In this document: piece after piece, positions 32,701 to 42,134 of the stretch | Layout of the letters: every line of letters begins with the position of its first letter | Numbering within the stretch: the stretch's first letter is position 1 | Assembly (NCBI GenBank): GCA_029560585.1 | Contig: JAKQKQ010000189.1 | Span: 1-64,000, forward strand | DNA: 64,000 nucleotides | From: Verrucomicrobiota bacterium | GTDB taxonomy: Bacteria > Verrucomicrobiota > Verrucomicrobiia > JADLBR01 | Reading direction: 5' to 3' | Translations under genes and position numbers: made by a program | Notes under the pieces: model-generated | Told to the model about the DNA's origin: nothing | Database searches by the model: none | The model's input: only the letters and a program-made list of their open reading frames with translations

Positions 32701-34011
32701 ACCATCCTGCTGCTACCCGAGGGCCACGCCGTCATCGAGGGCATCAGGCCGCCCGATGCGGTACGCCGCGATCTTTCCACTAAACTCGGAACGTGGCTCG
32801 ATCGCGCCACCGCCAACCGCACGAGCCCCCGCCAGCCCGCGGCACCGGCCCACGCTCCCGCACCGTGCATCGCAACCGCATTTTCCGCCCAGGTTGGCGG
32901 CGCGGTCACGGACCTTATCCTCCTGGCCCCACAAGGTCGTGAGCTGATCGCCGCGGCAGAGGGATCCACAATCCATCTCATCGACACCGGCGGTCAGACG
33001 ATTCGCCAGATGCAAACCGACGGCAATATCCGCCAGTTGCACTGGTGGCCCGAAAACGATCTCTTGCTCGCCGGTTGCGAGGACGAGAAAGTCTGTGCTT
33101 TTGACCTCGCGGGCAATCGAAAGTGGACATTCGTTTCGGAGATGGACCCGGCCGTCTTCCGCGCCGCAAAACAGTATTGGTTCAAGAGCGCGCCCGGACA
33201 TGGGGGCATCCACGGCCTTGGCACCGGCGTCTTTCTCGACGACAAGAGTCAGGCTTTCGTCGGCAGCGCGTGCACCCTCGAGATCGTCGATGGCACCGGC
33301 AGACTGCTGAAGCGGTTGCCGCAATTCTGGGGCACCGTCTACAAGTTCGCCATCGCGCCCGGCCCCAACGGCAGTCTCAATCTGCTCGCGTCGCGCAGGA
33401 TCACCGATGGCCCGTCCCTGGGGATCATCAACAACCGGACCCTGGATCCGACGCCCCGCGGCTTCGACAGTGTCCCCGCAGGCCACACGCGCGTGCCCGG
33501 TTGGATGGACCAGACCCGCCACCACATCTTCGTGGAAGATCTCGATGGAGATGGCCAGAACGAGGTCGTCAGTGAAATCACCGGTGCCTGGAATCGCCTG
33601 ACCGTATGGGACCTGCAGGGCCAACCCCTCCACAATGTCCAGTTTGGACCCGGCGCTAGAGGATTCGCCCGAGAGATACGTGACATCGACATTGGGGACA
33701 TGGACGCCGACCGAAAGAAGGAGATTGGACTCGCTCTTTCGAGCGGTTTGCTCGTCACTTTCGATCATCGCTGCGAGAGACTCTGGTCGGTGCGACTCCC
33801 GACAGCACCCGTCCTGCTCAAAATCATCGGACGATTCCTCGTGGCCGGCTGCGAGGATGGAACGGTGTCGACCTACGACGCTCATGGCCATCTGGCGGGC
33901 GTGACCAGCATCCCGGGCCGACCCACGTGTGCCGCCGCGCCCGGTACGAATTCGTCGGTTGTGATCGCCACAGACAGGGGTGAAATCCGGGCCCTCCAGA
34001 TCGGCAACTGA
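29701..34011 (+). CDS. giant secreted protein: heparinase-like toroid plus C-terminal beta-propeller
   Basis: From ATG 29701 the protein has 1436 residues; 29644 or 29791 are alternative starts, and the signal peptide (SLMAATASLALAASTALGA) is retained in all. An N-terminal carbohydrate-binding-like beta domain is followed by a proline-rich hinge, then a domain like the N-terminal domains of glucuronidases and hexosaminidases (SSLIVIGNRSTN; NVILLGASDTKG). Next comes a helical toroid (YNAHMMILFWDLIEES; NGESDNLFWYCTG) and a beta domain, as in heparinase II/III-type lyases. From ~1090 a propeller-like part includes EDLDGDGQNEVVSE, an FG-GAP calcium loop. A polysaccharide lyase or hydrolase is inferred; catalytic residues are not assignable. 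Confidence 0.75.
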   Translation: MVVDNDIGAPERRIPGSAKGPSETLKFKSLMAATASLALAASTALGAEAEIPLKNARFDEGTAANGLPVGWSLYGGRGHAQRISITDDGCGGKALLIEDGDPDAEIGLTQLVPIQPNLGYEVRVRARAAKNASDDGANVQLRFLPSNTIAQTPIQTHGLDEFHEVAVRGVAPPDTKAAQIYLYTHRAPTPKILVGGVRLISGVKPPPPLPPPVPPQYAKLKDMHPTTHLVRDGRPLIRIVTPASGAHAAQATRLQSAIERLTGCRVPIAADDSPDAAVPIKSSLIVIGNRSTNATIAELYNRFFLLTDLRYPGPEGFEVRTIHSPFGGGHNVILLGASDTKGIDAAVETFGAKLAAAAKNGSLSLGWLMDVRLGRGLAVPRDLRDMEIWEASSGYRSSGYFGWNSISKRMAAYYMSGDPSHARDALRLAFPDKQAFQEITRTDGEMVENKDDPLAGPYHYNAHMMILFWDLIEESPVFSDAERLKVTNAFARQLEHRKNEGVYSLRQPAPAVGSRHGQWSAVSLYCLGRYFQRDYPDPIWDQCVLGAQNAFAPLRAHAWINGESDNLFWYCTGIAPVFTYMLLSGERGPMQNGVAATLLRAQEVLISGRVPDWALQSAALDYLHKVAYLTEDGRWLTYRDRTGIDLRPFRLGQSFWPPEGLRPKLPDGLDDKWTVSALPKAHWSARANGLPLDESFYNASFRDAPDASGDFILLDGFNGASRNPYHTFAILELRIAGHTILQGYRNQVLTKADGMVEPMVAMDAALRHRDVIGQTALCTGEVPKAAFCNWRRTLAQRIGRYALMVDDLTFRTDTENMEIQIKWENSQRPFHFDVGRNALVSRDAAILSADVFDRTPVADGIATQEWNRPARKGQHAIYFTLLAAGTNSPTNLRCLRLQDNAAALALPQPAVAFAGTWEGGTGDLVVLAEDHLSGHRMTRATQDPPLLMSETPIDADWDFATGRMEITTRGTTSVTAAIADPATVRGANVAPGANANTTGNTILLLPEGHAVIEGIRPPDAVRRDLSTKLGTWLDRATANRTSPRQPAAPAHAPAPCIATAFSAQVGGAVTDLILLAPQGRELIAAAEGSTIHLIDTGGQTIRQMQTDGNIRQLHWWPENDLLLAGCEDEKVCAFDLAGNRKWTFVSEMDPAVFRAAKQYWFKSAPGHGGIHGLGTGVFLDDKSQAFVGSACTLEIVDGTGRLLKRLPQFWGTVYKFAIAPGPNGSLNLLASRRITDGPSLGIINNRTLDPTPRGFDSVPAGHTRVPGWMDQTRHHIFVEDLDGDGQNEVVSEITGAWNRLTVWDLQGQPLHNVQFGPGARGFAREIRDIDIGDMDADRKKEIGLALSSGLLVTFDHRCERLWSVRLPTAPVLLKIIGRFLVAGCEDGTVSTYDAHGHLAGVTSIPGRPTCAAAPGTNSSVVIATDRGEIRALQIGN

Positions 34012-34041
34012 ACACCCCGCCCGCCCGGATACGTTGAAGCG

Positions 34042-36027
34042 TTACGGGAATCGGGATCGGAGCCTGCGGTACTCCACGAGCGCCAGCAGCGGCCAGTTGT
34101 TCCGGTACATGTCGTACCTCAGATAAAACACCTTGGGAAAGCCCGTGCCCGTCACCTCTTCCTCCGTCCAGCTCCCATCGGGATTTTGCGTCCTGAGCAG
34201 ATGGTCCACACCGCGCTGGATGCTGGGGCGGAAGGGATCACCACAGGCCACCAGCCCCATCAGCGCCCACGCGGTCTGCGATGCCGTGCTCGGGCCCTGT
34301 CCCTTCAGATGCGGGTCGTCATAGCTCGCGCAGGTCTCACCCCACCCACCGTCCGGATTCTGGCAGGACTCCAGCCAATCGCGCGCCCGCACGATCCAGT
34401 CCTGATTCATATCGAGCCTCAGCGCCGACAGGCCCCGCAACACTTGCCACGTCCCGTAGATGTAATTCACCCCCCACCTACCCCACCATGAACCGTCCGG
34501 TTCCTGCGTGGCCCTCACCATCTTCATCGCCCGCTTGACCGCCGGGTGGGTCGTGCCAAATCCCAGTTTGCCCAACAGCTCCAAACATCTCGCCGTGATG
34601 TCGCTGCACGTCGGATCGAGGATCGCATTGTGATCCGCGAATGGCACGTCCTCCAGCCACCGCTTGGTCACGTCCTTGTCGAACGCGGCCCAGCCCCCAT
34701 CCTTGCACTGGAAACTCAGGACCCAGCCCAGCGCCCGATCCATCACCTGCCGCTTCGCCGACTCGTCTTCGGTGTCGATAAGCCGGAGCGCCAGCAGCAC
34801 CTTCAGCGTGTCGTCAACGTCCGGATAACACTCGTTGTTGAACTCAAACGCCCACCCGCTCGCTTCCGGATGGTCGTTCTTTACAGCCCAGTCCCCACGA
34901 ATCCGCACCTCCTTGGAGAGGAGCCAGGCCGCCGCCTTGCGCAGCGCCGGATGGTCGCCCGGCAATCCCGACTCCGCCAGCGACACGGCCGTGATCGCCG
35001 TATCCCACACCGGCGAAAGGCAGGGCTGAATCCGGAAATCGTTGTTCGCCACATCATCGACTTCCAGTCCCTGAAAATCCCGCCGCGCCTTCTCGACGAG
35101 CGGATGCTCGTCGGAATAGCCAAGGGCCTTTAGCGCGATGATCGTGTTGAGCATCCCGGGGAAGATTGCCGCCAGCCCATCGCTCCCTTTGCCAATCCGC
35201 TCCACCAGCCACGCCTCGCATCGCCTCAGAGCAAGCGTTCGGAACGGCTTGTACGGCGAGCGGTCCAGGAACTTCAGCACCGCATCCCAAAACAGGAAAA
35301 AATTCCGCCACGTGAAGAGTTGCGGGTCCGGCTGCAGCGAGAAATTGCTGTGCTCGGTCCCATACGGGAACAGCTCGTGGAGCTGTTTCTCGGGCGGAAG
35401 CCGCTTCGTCGGGCGGAAATGGTTGATGATGGCCAGCGGGATCAGCATCGCCCGGCTCCACGAGGACATCTCGTAGATGTTGAAGAACAGCCACTTTGGA
35501 AACAGGACCATCTCAGGTGGAATGATCGGCAGGTATTTCCACGAAAACTGCCCCAGGAGCGCAAGATACAGCTTGTCGTAAGTGTTCATCTTCGGGATGC
35601 CACCCAGCCGCAAGATGTTTGAGTGCGCCCGACGCATCACCGGATCCTCGGGGCTCAGACCCGCCAGCTTCAGCGCGAAATACGCTTTGACGCTCGCGTT
35701 GACCTCGCTGACCCCACCCACGTAGATGTTCCACCCGCCATCGGGCAATTGTCGCTCCAGCAGGTGCTTCACGCACTTCGCCTGTTTCGCGAAATCCACC
35801 TCCCCGCACCAGTGCATGAAGAGCACCATGTCGGAAACAAGCGTCGTGTCGACGGTCAGCTCCCCAATCCAGTAGCCCTCGGGACTCTGCAGCCTCAGGA
35901 GGTTCTCCTGCGCCAGCCGGATCCCCTCCCCCAACCGGGTGTCCACGTCCCACTTCACGACACGGAGGTGCCCCACGCGCTCGCGCGTGACCGTAGTCAC
36001 CCCCGGGGTTCCCGCCGGCATCGACAT
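34042..36027 (-). CDS. shc: squalene-hopene cyclase
   Basis: The 661-residue protein matches the family length. The acid motif is CYPDVDDTLKVLLAL, the DXDD-type general acid near residue 401. QW repeats recur, for example LQSPEGYWIGEL, RQLPDGGWNIYV, FQCKDGGWAAFD, TQEPDGSWWGRW, CQNPDGGWGETC and TQNPDGSWTEEE. It cyclises squalene to hopene or diplopterol at the membrane, so the organism probably makes hopanoids. The start is ATG 36027. The gene is divergent from metH with only 93 bp between starts; no other hopanoid genes are nearby. Confidence 0.95.
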   Translation of the reverse strand: MSMPAGTPGVTTVTRERVGHLRVVKWDVDTRLGEGIRLAQENLLRLQSPEGYWIGELTVDTTLVSDMVLFMHWCGEVDFAKQAKCVKHLLERQLPDGGWNIYVGGVSEVNASVKAYFALKLAGLSPEDPVMRRAHSNILRLGGIPKMNTYDKLYLALLGQFSWKYLPIIPPEMVLFPKWLFFNIYEMSSWSRAMLIPLAIINHFRPTKRLPPEKQLHELFPYGTEHSNFSLQPDPQLFTWRNFFLFWDAVLKFLDRSPYKPFRTLALRRCEAWLVERIGKGSDGLAAIFPGMLNTIIALKALGYSDEHPLVEKARRDFQGLEVDDVANNDFRIQPCLSPVWDTAITAVSLAESGLPGDHPALRKAAAWLLSKEVRIRGDWAVKNDHPEASGWAFEFNNECYPDVDDTLKVLLALRLIDTEDESAKRQVMDRALGWVLSFQCKDGGWAAFDKDVTKRWLEDVPFADHNAILDPTCSDITARCLELLGKLGFGTTHPAVKRAMKMVRATQEPDGSWWGRWGVNYIYGTWQVLRGLSALRLDMNQDWIVRARDWLESCQNPDGGWGETCASYDDPHLKGQGPSTASQTAWALMGLVACGDPFRPSIQRGVDHLLRTQNPDGSWTEEEVTGTGFPKVFYLRYDMYRNNWPLLALVEYRRLRSRFP

Positions 36028-36083
36028 TGGGATGCCTTTATATGGCAGCCGAAAGCCCCCCGTCAACGCCGCCGCAGAGTCTC

Positions 36084-36115
36084 GTTGACATATCAACATA
36101 TCATGACAGGTTGAT
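36084..36115. promoter_or_regulatory. operator-like palindrome between shc and metH
   Basis: Three half-sites lie in the 93-bp divergent gap: GTTGA at 36084, TCAAC at 36093 and GTTGA at 36110. The first two form GTTGA-cata-TCAAC. The second and third form ATCAAC-N12-GTTGAT. A TTGACA at 36085 could be a -35 box overlapped by the palindrome. ATATCAA-type palindromes upstream of methionine-cycle genes are typical of SahR/ArsR-type repressors that sense S-adenosylhomocysteine. That assignment is a suggestion only. Confidence 0.4.
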
Positions 36116-36120
36116 GCGTT

Positions 36121-39100
36121 ATGACTGAAAGAGACCGCGCCGGGCACCGCCTCCCGGCACTTTTGCGCGAGCGCATCGTGATCCTGGACGGGGCCATGGG
36201 CACCATGATCCAGGCGTGGAAGCTGGACGAGGCCGCGGTCCGCGGGGAGCGATTCCGGGACTGGCGCCGGGACCTCAAGGGCCTCGGGGACATCCTGAAC
36301 CTGACCCGCCCCGACATCATCGCCTCGATCCACCGCCAATACCTGCAGGCGGGAGCCGACATCATTTCCACCAACACCTTCAACGCGCAACGGATCTCTC
36401 TGGAGGATTATGGCCTGCAGGACCTCGCCGCTGAAATCGCGCGCGAGGGCGCCCGGCTCGCCCGGGATGCGGCGGACGCGGCCATGCGCGCCCACCCTGG
36501 GCGGGATCGCTTTGTCGCGGGTGCCATCGGGCCCACGACGCGCACCGCCTCGATATCGACCGATGTCAATGATCCTGCTGCGCGCGCCGTCTCCTTCGAC
36601 GATCTCGCCACTGCCTACCGCGATCAAGCCCGCGGCCTCATCGAGGGCGGGGCCGACATCCTCCTGGTCGAGACCATCTTCGATCCCCTCAACGCCAAGG
36701 CCGCCTTCTTCGCGATAGAATCCCTTTTCGACGAGCTGGGCTTCCGACTCCCGCTTATGGCGTCGGCGACTTTTATCCAGCCGGGCGGCCGGCGCGGTGT
36801 CACCGGCCAGACGGTGGAGGCATTCTGGAATTCAATCTCGCACGTCCCTCTGCTCAGTGTCGGCATGAACTGCGCGCTGGGCCCCGACGAGATGCGCCCC
36901 CTCATCGAGGAATTGGCCGCGGTTGCCCCCGTGCCCGTCAGCGCCCACCCGAACGCCGGCCTCCCCGATCCCCTTTCTCCAACCGGTTTCCCGGAAACGC
37001 CTGCCACCATGGCCCCCAAACTGGCGGAGTGGGCCATCAACGGCTGGCTGAACATCATCGGCGGATGTTGCGGCACCACCCCCGCGCACATCCGCGCCTT
37101 CGCCGACGCCGTCAAGGATCTTCCCCCGCGCACGCCGCCCGAGCGCGAGCCCCGGCTCCGGCTCAGCGGACTGGACCCCCTCGATGTCCACCCCGGCGTC
37201 AACTTCGTGAACATCGGGGAGCGCACCAACGTCACCGGATCGCCCAAGTTCGCAAAGCTCATCCGCTCCGGCGATTTCTCCGGCGCGGTCGAGGTCGCCC
37301 GCCAGCAGGTCGAGTCGGGCGCCCAGATCATCGATGTCAATTTCGACGAGGGGATGCTCGATGGCGAAGCCTGCATGACCCGGTTCCTCAACCTCCTGGG
37401 CGCCGAGAGCGACATCTCGCGCGTGCCGGTGATGGTCGACAGCTCAAAGTGGTCCGTGATCGAGGCCGGCCTCAAGTGCCTCCAGGGCAAGGGCGTCGTC
37501 AATTCCATCTCCCTCAAGGAGGGCGAGGAGAAATTCCTTGCCCAGGCCCGCCTGGTCCGCCGCCATGGCGCCGCCGCAGTCGTCATGGCATTCGACGAGG
37601 CCGGTCAAGCTGACACCTTCGAACGCCGCACGGAGGTCTGCTCCCGCGCGTACCGCCTGCTCGTCAACGATGGCTTCCCCCCCGAGGACGTCATCTTCGA
37701 CCCCAACGTCCTCACCGTCGCCACCGGCATTGACGCGCACAACGCCTATGCGCTGGACTTCATCCGCGCCTGCAAGTGGATAAAGGAGAATCTCCCGCAC
37801 GCGAAGGTCTCCGGCGGCATCAGCAACGTCTCGTTCTCCTTCCGGGGCAACAATGCCGTCCGCGAGGCCATGCACGCCGCGTTTCTCTTCCATGCCGTCA
37901 AGGCGGGCCTCGACATGGGCATCGTCAACGCGGGCCAGCTCGCGGTGTACGAGGACGTGCCACCCGATCTCCTGGAGCGCGTCGAGGACGTCCTTCTCAA
38001 CCGCCGACCCGATGCCACGGAACGCCTCGTCACCTTCGCAGAGAATGTGAAACAGTCCGGTCCCACCACCGCCGCCGCCGAGGAGGCATGGCGCTCCGCC
38101 CCAGTCGAGAAACGACTCGCGCACGCCCTCGTGGTCGGCATCGACGCCCACGTCGAGCGCGACACCGCCGAGGCACTCGAAAAGATCGGCCGACCCCTCG
38201 CCGTCATCGAGGGCCCACTCATGGACGGCATGAATGTCGTCGGAAACCTCTTCGGCGCGGGCAAGATGTTCCTCCCCCAGGTCGTCAAAAGCGCCCGCGT
38301 CATGAAAAAGGCAGTCGCCTACCTTCTGCCATACCTTGAGGCCGAGAAGGCCAAGGGGGGGCACACCCGCAGCACCCAGGGCCGCATAGTTCTCGCCACC
38401 GTGAAAGGTGACGTGCATGACATCGGCAAGAACATCGTCGGCGTCGTCCTCTCGTGCAATAATTTTGAGATCATCGATCTCGGCGTCATGGTCCCCTGCG
38501 AGAAGATCCTCGAGACCGCCCGCCGCGAGAAGGCCGACATGGTGGGGCTCAGCGGCCTCATCACACCGTCGCTCGACGAAATGGTCCACGTGGCACGTGA
38601 GATGGACCGCCAGGGCTTCGACATTCCGCTGCTCATCGGCGGCGCAACAACCAGCCGCGCGCACACCGCCATCAAGATCGCGCCCGCCTATACCCACCCC
38701 GTCATCCATGTCTTGGACGCCTCACGCGCGGTGCCCACCGCCGCGGCCCTGGTCAAGCCCGATGCGCGGGCTCGCCTCGCCGAGGAGAACCGCGCGCTCC
38801 AGGACGAATTGCGCGCCCGCCATGCCGGCGGCCAAGACCAGCCACGCCTCGTCCCCATCGCCGAAGCCAGGATCAGAAAATTCGAACCCGACTGGGCACT
38901 CCAAGAGATTCCAGAGCCCTCATTCCTCGGCCGCCGCGTCCTCGCCACCGATGCGGACAGCCCCGCCCTGGTGGACGCCGCCCGTCGCGCCGGGGTGCCC
39001 GTCGAACCCATATCGCTCGCGGACATCGCATCGTTCATCGACTGGTCGCCCTTCTTCCACACGTGGGAGATCCGCGGCCGATACCCGCAGATCTTCGAGG

Positions 39101-39885
39101 ACCCCAGCGCCGGAGAGGAGGCCAGGCGCCTGTTCGCCGACGCGGAGGCCCTGCTCGCCCTCATCATCGACGAGCGGGCCCTCCAGGCCCGCGGCGTCAT
39201 CGCATTCTGGCCGGCAAACGTCGAAGGCGATGACATCTTGACCTTCCGCGACGCCAGCAGAACGGAACCCCTCGCCACCTTCCACACACTCCGCCAGCAG
39301 GCCGACCGCACCGACGGGAAACCCAACTTCGCGCTGGCGGATTTCATCGCCCCGCGCTCCGCGGGCCGACCCGATTTTCTGGGCGGTTTTGCCGTCACCG
39401 GCGGCCTCGGCTGCGCAGAACTGTGCCTCCGCTTCCAGGCCGAGCACGATGACTTCAACAGGATTATGACCGAGGCCCTGGCCGACCGCCTCGCTGAAGC
39501 CTTCGCGGAATACATGCACAAGCGAGCGCGGGACTACTGGGGTTTCGGGGCCAAAGAGAATCTGGCCAACGATGACCTCATTCGCGAGCGCTACCGGGGC
39601 ATCCGTCCCGCCCCAGGGTATCCCGCCTGCCCTGACCACACCGAGAAGACCACGCTCTTCCGCCTTCTCGATGCCACCGCCCTCACAGGGATCTCGCTCA
39701 CCGAAAACCTCGCCATGTCACCCGGTGCCTCCGTCTGCGGCCTCTACTTCGCCCACCCACAGGCCAAGTACTTCAACGTCGGCCGAATCGACCGCGACCA
39801 GATCACGGACTACGCCCAAAGGAAGAATATGCCGGTGGCGGAGGTCGAACGGTGGCTGGCTTCCAACCTCGCCTACGAGCCTTGA
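36121..39885 (+). CDS. metH: cobalamin-dependent methionine synthase
   Basis: The 1254-residue protein is a full-length MetH with all four modules. The homocysteine-binding barrel (1-~330) has zinc cysteines in GMNCALG and [12 protein letters not shown] (near 313). The methyltetrahydrofolate barrel (~355-620) contains [14 protein letters not shown] and [11 protein letters not shown]. The B12 module (~650-890) has [11 protein letters not shown] with the cobalt-ligand His near 765. The reactivation domain (~910-1250) has [15 protein letters not shown], the S-adenosylmethionine site. It methylates homocysteine to methionine in the cytoplasm. No cobalamin riboswitch was recognised upstream. Confidence 0.97.
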   Translation: MTERDRAGHRLPALLRERIVILDGAMGTMIQAWKLDEAAVRGERFRDWRRDLKGLGDILNLTRPDIIASIHRQYLQAGADIISTNTFNAQRISLEDYGLQDLAAEIAREGARLARDAADAAMRAHPGRDRFVAGAIGPTTRTASISTDVNDPAARAVSFDDLATAYRDQARGLIEGGADILLVETIFDPLNAKAAFFAIESLFDELGFRLPLMASATFIQPGGRRGVTGQTVEAFWNSISHVPLLSVGMNCALGPDEMRPLIEELAAVAPVPVSAHPNAGLPDPLSPTGFPETPATMAPKLAEWAINGWLNIIGGCCGTTPAHIRAFADAVKDLPPRTPPEREPRLRLSGLDPLDVHPGVNFVNIGERTNVTGSPKFAKLIRSGDFSGAVEVARQQVESGAQIIDVNFDEGMLDGEACMTRFLNLLGAESDISRVPVMVDSSKWSVIEAGLKCLQGKGVVNSISLKEGEEKFLAQARLVRRHGAAAVVMAFDEAGQADTFERRTEVCSRAYRLLVNDGFPPEDVIFDPNVLTVATGIDAHNAYALDFIRACKWIKENLPHAKVSGGISNVSFSFRGNNAVREAMHAAFLFHAVKAGLDMGIVNAGQLAVYEDVPPDLLERVEDVLLNRRPDATERLVTFAENVKQSGPTTAAAEEAWRSAPVEKRLAHALVVGIDAHVERDTAEALEKIGRPLAVIEGPLMDGMNVVGNLFGAGKMFLPQVVKSARVMKKAVAYLLPYLEAEKAKGGHTRSTQGRIVLATVKGDVHDIGKNIVGVVLSCNNFEIIDLGVMVPCEKILETARREKADMVGLSGLITPSLDEMVHVAREMDRQGFDIPLLIGGATTSRAHTAIKIAPAYTHPVIHVLDASRAVPTAAALVKPDARARLAEENRALQDELRARHAGGQDQPRLVPIAEARIRKFEPDWALQEIPEPSFLGRRVLATDADSPALVDAARRAGVPVEPISLADIASFIDWSPFFHTWEIRGRYPQIFEDPSAGEEARRLFADAEALLALIIDERALQARGVIAFWPANVEGDDILTFRDASRTEPLATFHTLRQQADRTDGKPNFALADFIAPRSAGRPDFLGGFAVTGGLGCAELCLRFQAEHDDFNRIMTEALADRLAEAFAEYMHKRARDYWGFGAKENLANDDLIRERYRGIRPAPGYPACPDHTEKTTLFRLLDATALTGISLTENLAMSPGASVCGLYFAHPQAKYFNVGRIDRDQITDYAQRKNMPVAEVERWLASNLAYEP

Positions 39886-40031
39886 GCAAGGCCGAGTCGG
39901 ATCTTGCCGTGGCACCCGGCGATGCCAGAAAAATCGCTGACGCCCGCGATGGGCACCAGTGTCCACCGCCGGGAGATCCGTCGTTGAAATCGTCTCGGCT
40001 CCCGGCGACCATCGTCACGGCCACGCCCCCG

Positions 40032-40913
40032 ATGCAGAAACAAGGAATAGACTCGACCCAGCCCCACTTCTTTTCGGCACAGGTCGCCGAGGCGAGGCGG
40101 TTTTACCTCGACCTGACGCCACGGCCCCGGGAGCGCCTCGTGGTGGCCTGCGGCGGACTCGAGCACTGCGCTCCCGATTACCGGATAGACCGGAGGACTT
40201 TCCCCTTCCTGTCGGTCGAGTTTGTCGCCCGCGGGCGCGGTTCAATCCGGTTAGGGCGAAAGAGTCACACTCTCACCCCTGGGACGGCATTCGCCTATGG
40301 TCCCGGCATCGCCCAGCGCATCACAGCCGACCCCAACGACCCTCCGGTAAAGTACTTCGTGGATTTCTCGGGACGCGAAGCCCTGCCGTTGCTCAAACGC
40401 TGCGGGCTGCCGCCGGGAACGCTGATCCGGACTTCGGCGCCCAGCCAACTGCTCGGGATCTTTGACGATCTCGTCCGCACCGGCCAGAGCGGCTCGGCTT
40501 TCGCCAGGCCCATCTGCGCCTTGCTAGTCGAACTCCTGCTCCACCGCATCGCGGAAACCGCGAGGCCCACGGATGCCGTCGCGCCGGCCGCGTTCGCCAC
40601 ATACGAGCGGTGCCGCCGTCACATGCAGGCACACTTTCTCCGACTTGGGAGCGTCGAGGATGCGGCGAGAGAGTGCCACGTCGATCCCGCCTATCTCTCG
40701 CGCCTCTTCCGTCGTTTCGACCGCCAAACCCCGCACGTCTTCATGATGCACGCCAAAATGCAGTTTGCCGCGGAGCGCCTCCGTGTCCCGGGGATCATGG
40801 TCAAGGAGGTGGCCGCCGACGTTGGCTTCGCCGACCCCTTCCAGTTCTCCCGCGCCTTCAAGGCCGTCTACGGCGTATCGCCCAGCGAGTTCATCGCACG
40901 CCGCGCCAGGTGA
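40032..40913 (+). CDS. AraC-family transcriptional regulator
   Basis: The 293-residue protein has an N-terminal cupin-like effector domain (RTFPFLSVEFVARGRGSIRL; HTLTPGTAFAYGPG). A C-terminal double helix-turn-helix spans ~195-290 with the family signature EVAADVGFADPFQFSRAFKA and YGVSPSEF. The start is ATG 40032; the open frame back to 39852 overlaps the metH end and is not conserved-looking. It converges on the RbsD/FucU gene with two bases between stops, so it is a good candidate regulator of the sugar operon at 40916-44049, responding to a free sugar or a derivative. Confidence 0.9.
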   Translation: MQKQGIDSTQPHFFSAQVAEARRFYLDLTPRPRERLVVACGGLEHCAPDYRIDRRTFPFLSVEFVARGRGSIRLGRKSHTLTPGTAFAYGPGIAQRITADPNDPPVKYFVDFSGREALPLLKRCGLPPGTLIRTSAPSQLLGIFDDLVRTGQSGSAFARPICALLVELLLHRIAETARPTDAVAPAAFATYERCRRHMQAHFLRLGSVEDAARECHVDPAYLSRLFRRFDRQTPHVFMMHAKMQFAAERLRVPGIMVKEVAADVGFADPFQFSRAFKAVYGVSPSEFIARRAR

Positions 40914-40915
40914 AC

Positions 40916-41305
40916 TCAGGCCGACTCGATGATCATATTGGCGTACTGAATCGTGTCGCCGGTCCGGATCAGGCCGACCGCTCTCGGGACCCGCCGCTTG
41001 AACTCGACATGCGGCTCAAATACGATCGGCACACCCCCAAGCGCCCCCTCAAACTCTTCCCGCGTGGCCACATCGTTCTCCCTCCGGAATTCCTCCGCCA
41101 TCCAAGCGTGGCCTATCACAAAATTCGGCCGCATCGCGCGCAGGACGTCGAGCACCGTCGGAATCCCGTCCACCAAAGATATGTCGATGGTCTCAATCTC
41201 CGGCCAGAATGGAAAACCGCGGTCCGCGATCACCAGGGTATTGGTGTGTCGCACGCGGCTAAGCAGGCCGTTGATTCCGGGATTCAGTATGCCACTCTTG
41301 AGCAT
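40916..41305 (-). CDS. RbsD/FucU family sugar mutarotase
   Basis: The 129-residue protein MLKSGILNPGINGLLSRVRH and onward matches the RbsD/FucU fold and length (~130-140). The conserved catalytic His lies in VRHTNTLVIADRGFP near residue 20, and the DGIPTVLDVLRAM segment is typical. These enzymes interconvert anomers or ring forms of free ribose, fucose or related sugars. It is the last gene of the operon, 19 bp after the nucleotidyltransferase. That placement suggests it presents the correct anomer to the kinase of the same operon. Confidence 0.88.
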   Translation of the reverse strand: MLKSGILNPGINGLLSRVRHTNTLVIADRGFPFWPEIETIDISLVDGIPTVLDVLRAMRPNFVIGHAWMAEEFRRENDVATREEFEGALGGVPIVFEPHVEFKRRVPRAVGLIRTGDTIQYANMIIESA

Positions 41306-41324
41306 TGTCGCCTCCTCCGATTGT

Positions 41325-42134
41325 TCAAAAGCCCCTCAGGTCCGTGCTTTGGCGACGAGGCAAGCCGGCAGCGGGTTCGCGCTCTAGGACGACGTACTCG
41401 ATCCCGTTCGCCTCGCAAAACGCGCGCTTCTCCGGACGATCCCCATCCCCGTTGACCGCATAGATGTGGGGTCGGATCCGAGCAATTTCCGGCTCGGCAT
41501 CGAGCCAGCCATCACCGGACGAGATCATGGCCTCCCGCACGTGCCTCACGCATGCCGCGAGATAGCGTCGCTCCTGCTCCGGGAACATGGGATGTCCCTC
41601 GCCCTTCAATAGCCGGATATTCGCATCGTGGCCCACCACGACGTAGAGATCGCCCAGCCCCGAAACCTCCTCAAAAAAGCGAACGTGCCCCGAATGAAAC
41701 CAGTCGTAGCAGCCCGTCACCATCACCCGCTTCGCCTTCGGCGGCGGGCTGGGGCCGATGGGGTCCGGAAAGCCCGATAACGCCGATTCCGGGATCTCCA
41801 CGCACTCCACGCCCCGTGCCTCGCTTTCCGCGCGCATGCCCGGCGTGATCGTTCCGGGCTCATAGACCCACCGTGCCGTGGCGTCGGCGCAGGGCGGCAG
41901 ACCGCGCGTCAGTTCCACCGGCACCGGCGTGACCCGCTCCACGAATCGGAGCGATTCGAGAAGATACCGCCGCTCGATCAACGGGAATTTTGGCGGCGCG
42001 CCCTTCTTCTCCCGCACGGCGGCGTCGTCCCACAGATAGACCTGCAGCGGCCCAAGCCGCGCCGCCTCCTGCAGGAATCGCACACTCGGGGCCCGGATGT
42101 TGTCAAAATCTCCGATGACGCAGGTGGGTTTCAT
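41325..42134 (-). CDS. tandem cytidylyltransferase-like protein with a degenerate first domain
   Basis: The 269-residue protein contains two copies of the cytidylyltransferase/adenylyltransferase fold. The second (~135-269) is complete: VTGCYDWFHSGHVRFFEE with the HXGH motif, and a C-terminal QSTDLRG resembling the SSTxxR phosphate-binding motif. The first (~1-130) begins CVIGDFDNIRAPSVRFLQEA, has the same strand-helix pattern and a shared ERRYLLESLRFVERV segment, but lacks HXGH and the SSTxxR-like end. The active half should transfer a nucleotide to a sugar or polyol phosphate. The start overlaps the kinase stop (ATGA). Confidence 0.82.
   Translation of the reverse strand: MKPTCVIGDFDNIRAPSVRFLQEAARLGPLQVYLWDDAAVREKKGAPPKFPLIERRYLLESLRFVERVTPVPVELTRGLPPCADATARWVYEPGTITPGMRAESEARGVECVEIPESALSGFPDPIGPSPPPKAKRVMVTGCYDWFHSGHVRFFEEVSGLGDLYVVVGHDANIRLLKGEGHPMFPEQERRYLAACVRHVREAMISSGDGWLDAEPEIARIRPHIYAVNGDGDRPEKRAFCEANGIEYVVLEREPAAGLPRRQSTDLRGF

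Noticed and set aside
36028-36120. Cobalamin or SAM riboswitch upstream of metH
   Set aside because: The 93-bp gap is too short for a cobalamin riboswitch, and no B12-box or SAM-box pattern was seen.
36028-36627. Extension of squalene-hopene cyclase to 36627
   Set aside because: It would run antisense through the metH start; the cyclase family begins near 36027.
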